A stretch of DNA of 13,288 bases from Candidatus Latescibacterota bacterium. Lineage in GTDB: Bacteria; Latescibacterota; 4484-107; B68-G9. Where the stretch lies: NCBI GenBank assembly GCA_012962735.1, contig DTXA01000502.1, forward strand, positions 1 through 13,288, written 5' to 3'. The notes under the pieces were generated by a model. That model saw nothing but the letters and a program-made list of their open reading frames with translations, ran no database searches and had not been told where the DNA came from. Of the stretch, positions 12,816 through 13,288 are shown one piece after another. Position 1 is the stretch's first letter. Each line of letters opens with the position of its first letter. The translations under genes and the position numbers were made by a program.

Positions 12816-13288
12816 AGGGGGAATTCACCGTATGGGTCTTTCCCCACGATCGCACTTCCCCAAGGAGGTTTCATATCCCGGTCAGGATATTCTGGGGGGC
12901 TGCGGTCGCAGTGGGGGTTCTCCTCGGATCGACCGTATTCCACACGGTGGGATACTACCGGAAGACCTTCCAGCAGGAGGAGCTTTGCAGGCTGAGGGCC
13001 GAGAGGGAAGAGTTGCTAGGCCGGGTGGCCCGGATTGGAAAGAGGCTCAGAGAGCTGGACGTCCGCATGCAGGAGCTTATGGCCCAGGATAAGGCCCTCA
13101 GGATTCTGGCCAACTTACCGAAGATAGGCGACGATGTGAGGGCGGTGGGCACAGGAGGGTCTGCACCCTCGGATACCGGAGGAGCCCTTTTCCGGGAGGC
13201 TTTCGCGGCGCTTGAGGACGTGGAGGGGCTCTTAGACCGGCTCCTGCGCCAGGCCGAGCTGGAGCAGGCGAGCCTGGAGACCATAGAG
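12812..13288 (+). CDS. N-terminal part of an M23-type envelope peptidase (runs off the window)
   Basis: An open frame starts at ATG 12812, overlapping the previous stop by 4 bp, and is still open after 159 codons at the window end. It starts with MKGEFTVWVFPHDRTSPRRF, a short cytoplasmic segment typical of this group. One transmembrane helix follows (~24-45, VRIFWGAAVAVGVLLGSTVF), then a coiled coil (~52-95). The segment LRILANLPKIGDDVRAVGTG (~99-118) resembles the linker that precedes the catalytic domain in membrane-anchored M23 (LytM/DD-metallopeptidase-like) proteins. The zinc-binding HxxxD and HxH motifs would lie beyond the window, so enzymatic activity cannot be judged; such proteins can also be inactive septal regulators. 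It likely acts in the periplasm on peptidoglycan or its remodelling. Confidence 0.75.
   Translation, partial: MKGEFTVWVFPHDRTSPRRFHIPVRIFWGAAVAVGVLLGSTVFHTVGYYRKTFQQEELCRLRAEREELLGRVARIGKRLRELDVRMQELMAQDKALRILANLPKIGDDVRAVGTGGSAPSDTGGALFREAFAALEDVEGLLDRLLRQAELEQASLETIE

Noticed and set aside
1..13288. CRISPR array, riboswitch, rRNA or replication origin
   Set aside because: No regularly spaced repeats, conserved riboswitch core, rRNA segment or DnaA-box cluster was noticed in reading the window.

Overview
The window looks like a piece of chromosome from a GC-rich, diderm (outer-membrane) bacterium, probably thermophilic and from an under-sampled lineage. The outer membrane is indicated by an Omp85-type barrel, a WbqC-family protein and an O-antigen-type flippase. 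A FlgD-like C-terminal domain on a secreted propeller protein is typical of FCB-group and related candidate phyla. Heavy use of AGG (Arg) and ATA (Ile) beside otherwise GC-rich codons is typical of thermophiles. The phylum cannot be fixed from the sequence alone.

Layout. Bases 1-110 hold the 3' end of one tRNA and a complete tRNA-Pro(GGG). Bases ~189-1077 hold a decayed, more AT-rich uroporphyrinogen-decarboxylase-like (URO-D) gene. A ~123-bp element with imperfect terminal inverted repeats and 6-bp target duplications splits it. Next come surE (1106-1861), tRNA-Pro(CGG) (1955-2032) with a plausible promoter, and about 300 bp without a recognisable gene. That stretch ends in a broken partial copy of the tRNA-Pro gene (2336-2382), directly in front of the next operon.

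Bases 2395-10603 are a tightly packed plus-strand run: WbqC-like protein, DegT/DnrJ/EryC1/StrS sugar aminotransferase, a NapH-NapG fused membrane iron-sulfur protein, a 915-aa fusion of metalloprotease, TolB-like propeller and Omp85 barrel, and a secreted propeller protein with a FlgD-like C-terminal domain. After a 103-bp gap come a polysaccharide flippase (10707-12086) and then a three-gene unit. That unit is a lone BMC-H microcompartment shell protein, a small coiled-coil protein, and the start of an M23-type envelope peptidase that runs off the window.

How the genes fit together. Most products act at the cell surface: sugar modification and export (WbqC, DegT, flippase), the outer membrane (Omp85 fusion, propeller protein), the inner-membrane electron path (NapH-NapG fusion) and peptidoglycan or division (M23). 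The BMC gene stands apart because no microcompartment enzyme is visible beside it.

The most noteworthy items are the transposon-like insertion whose ancestral target can be reconstructed to the base, the tRNA-Pro relic in front of wbqC, the protease-propeller-barrel fusion, the NapH-NapG fusion, the orphan shell gene, and a strong tendency of TTA leucine codons to be followed by G.
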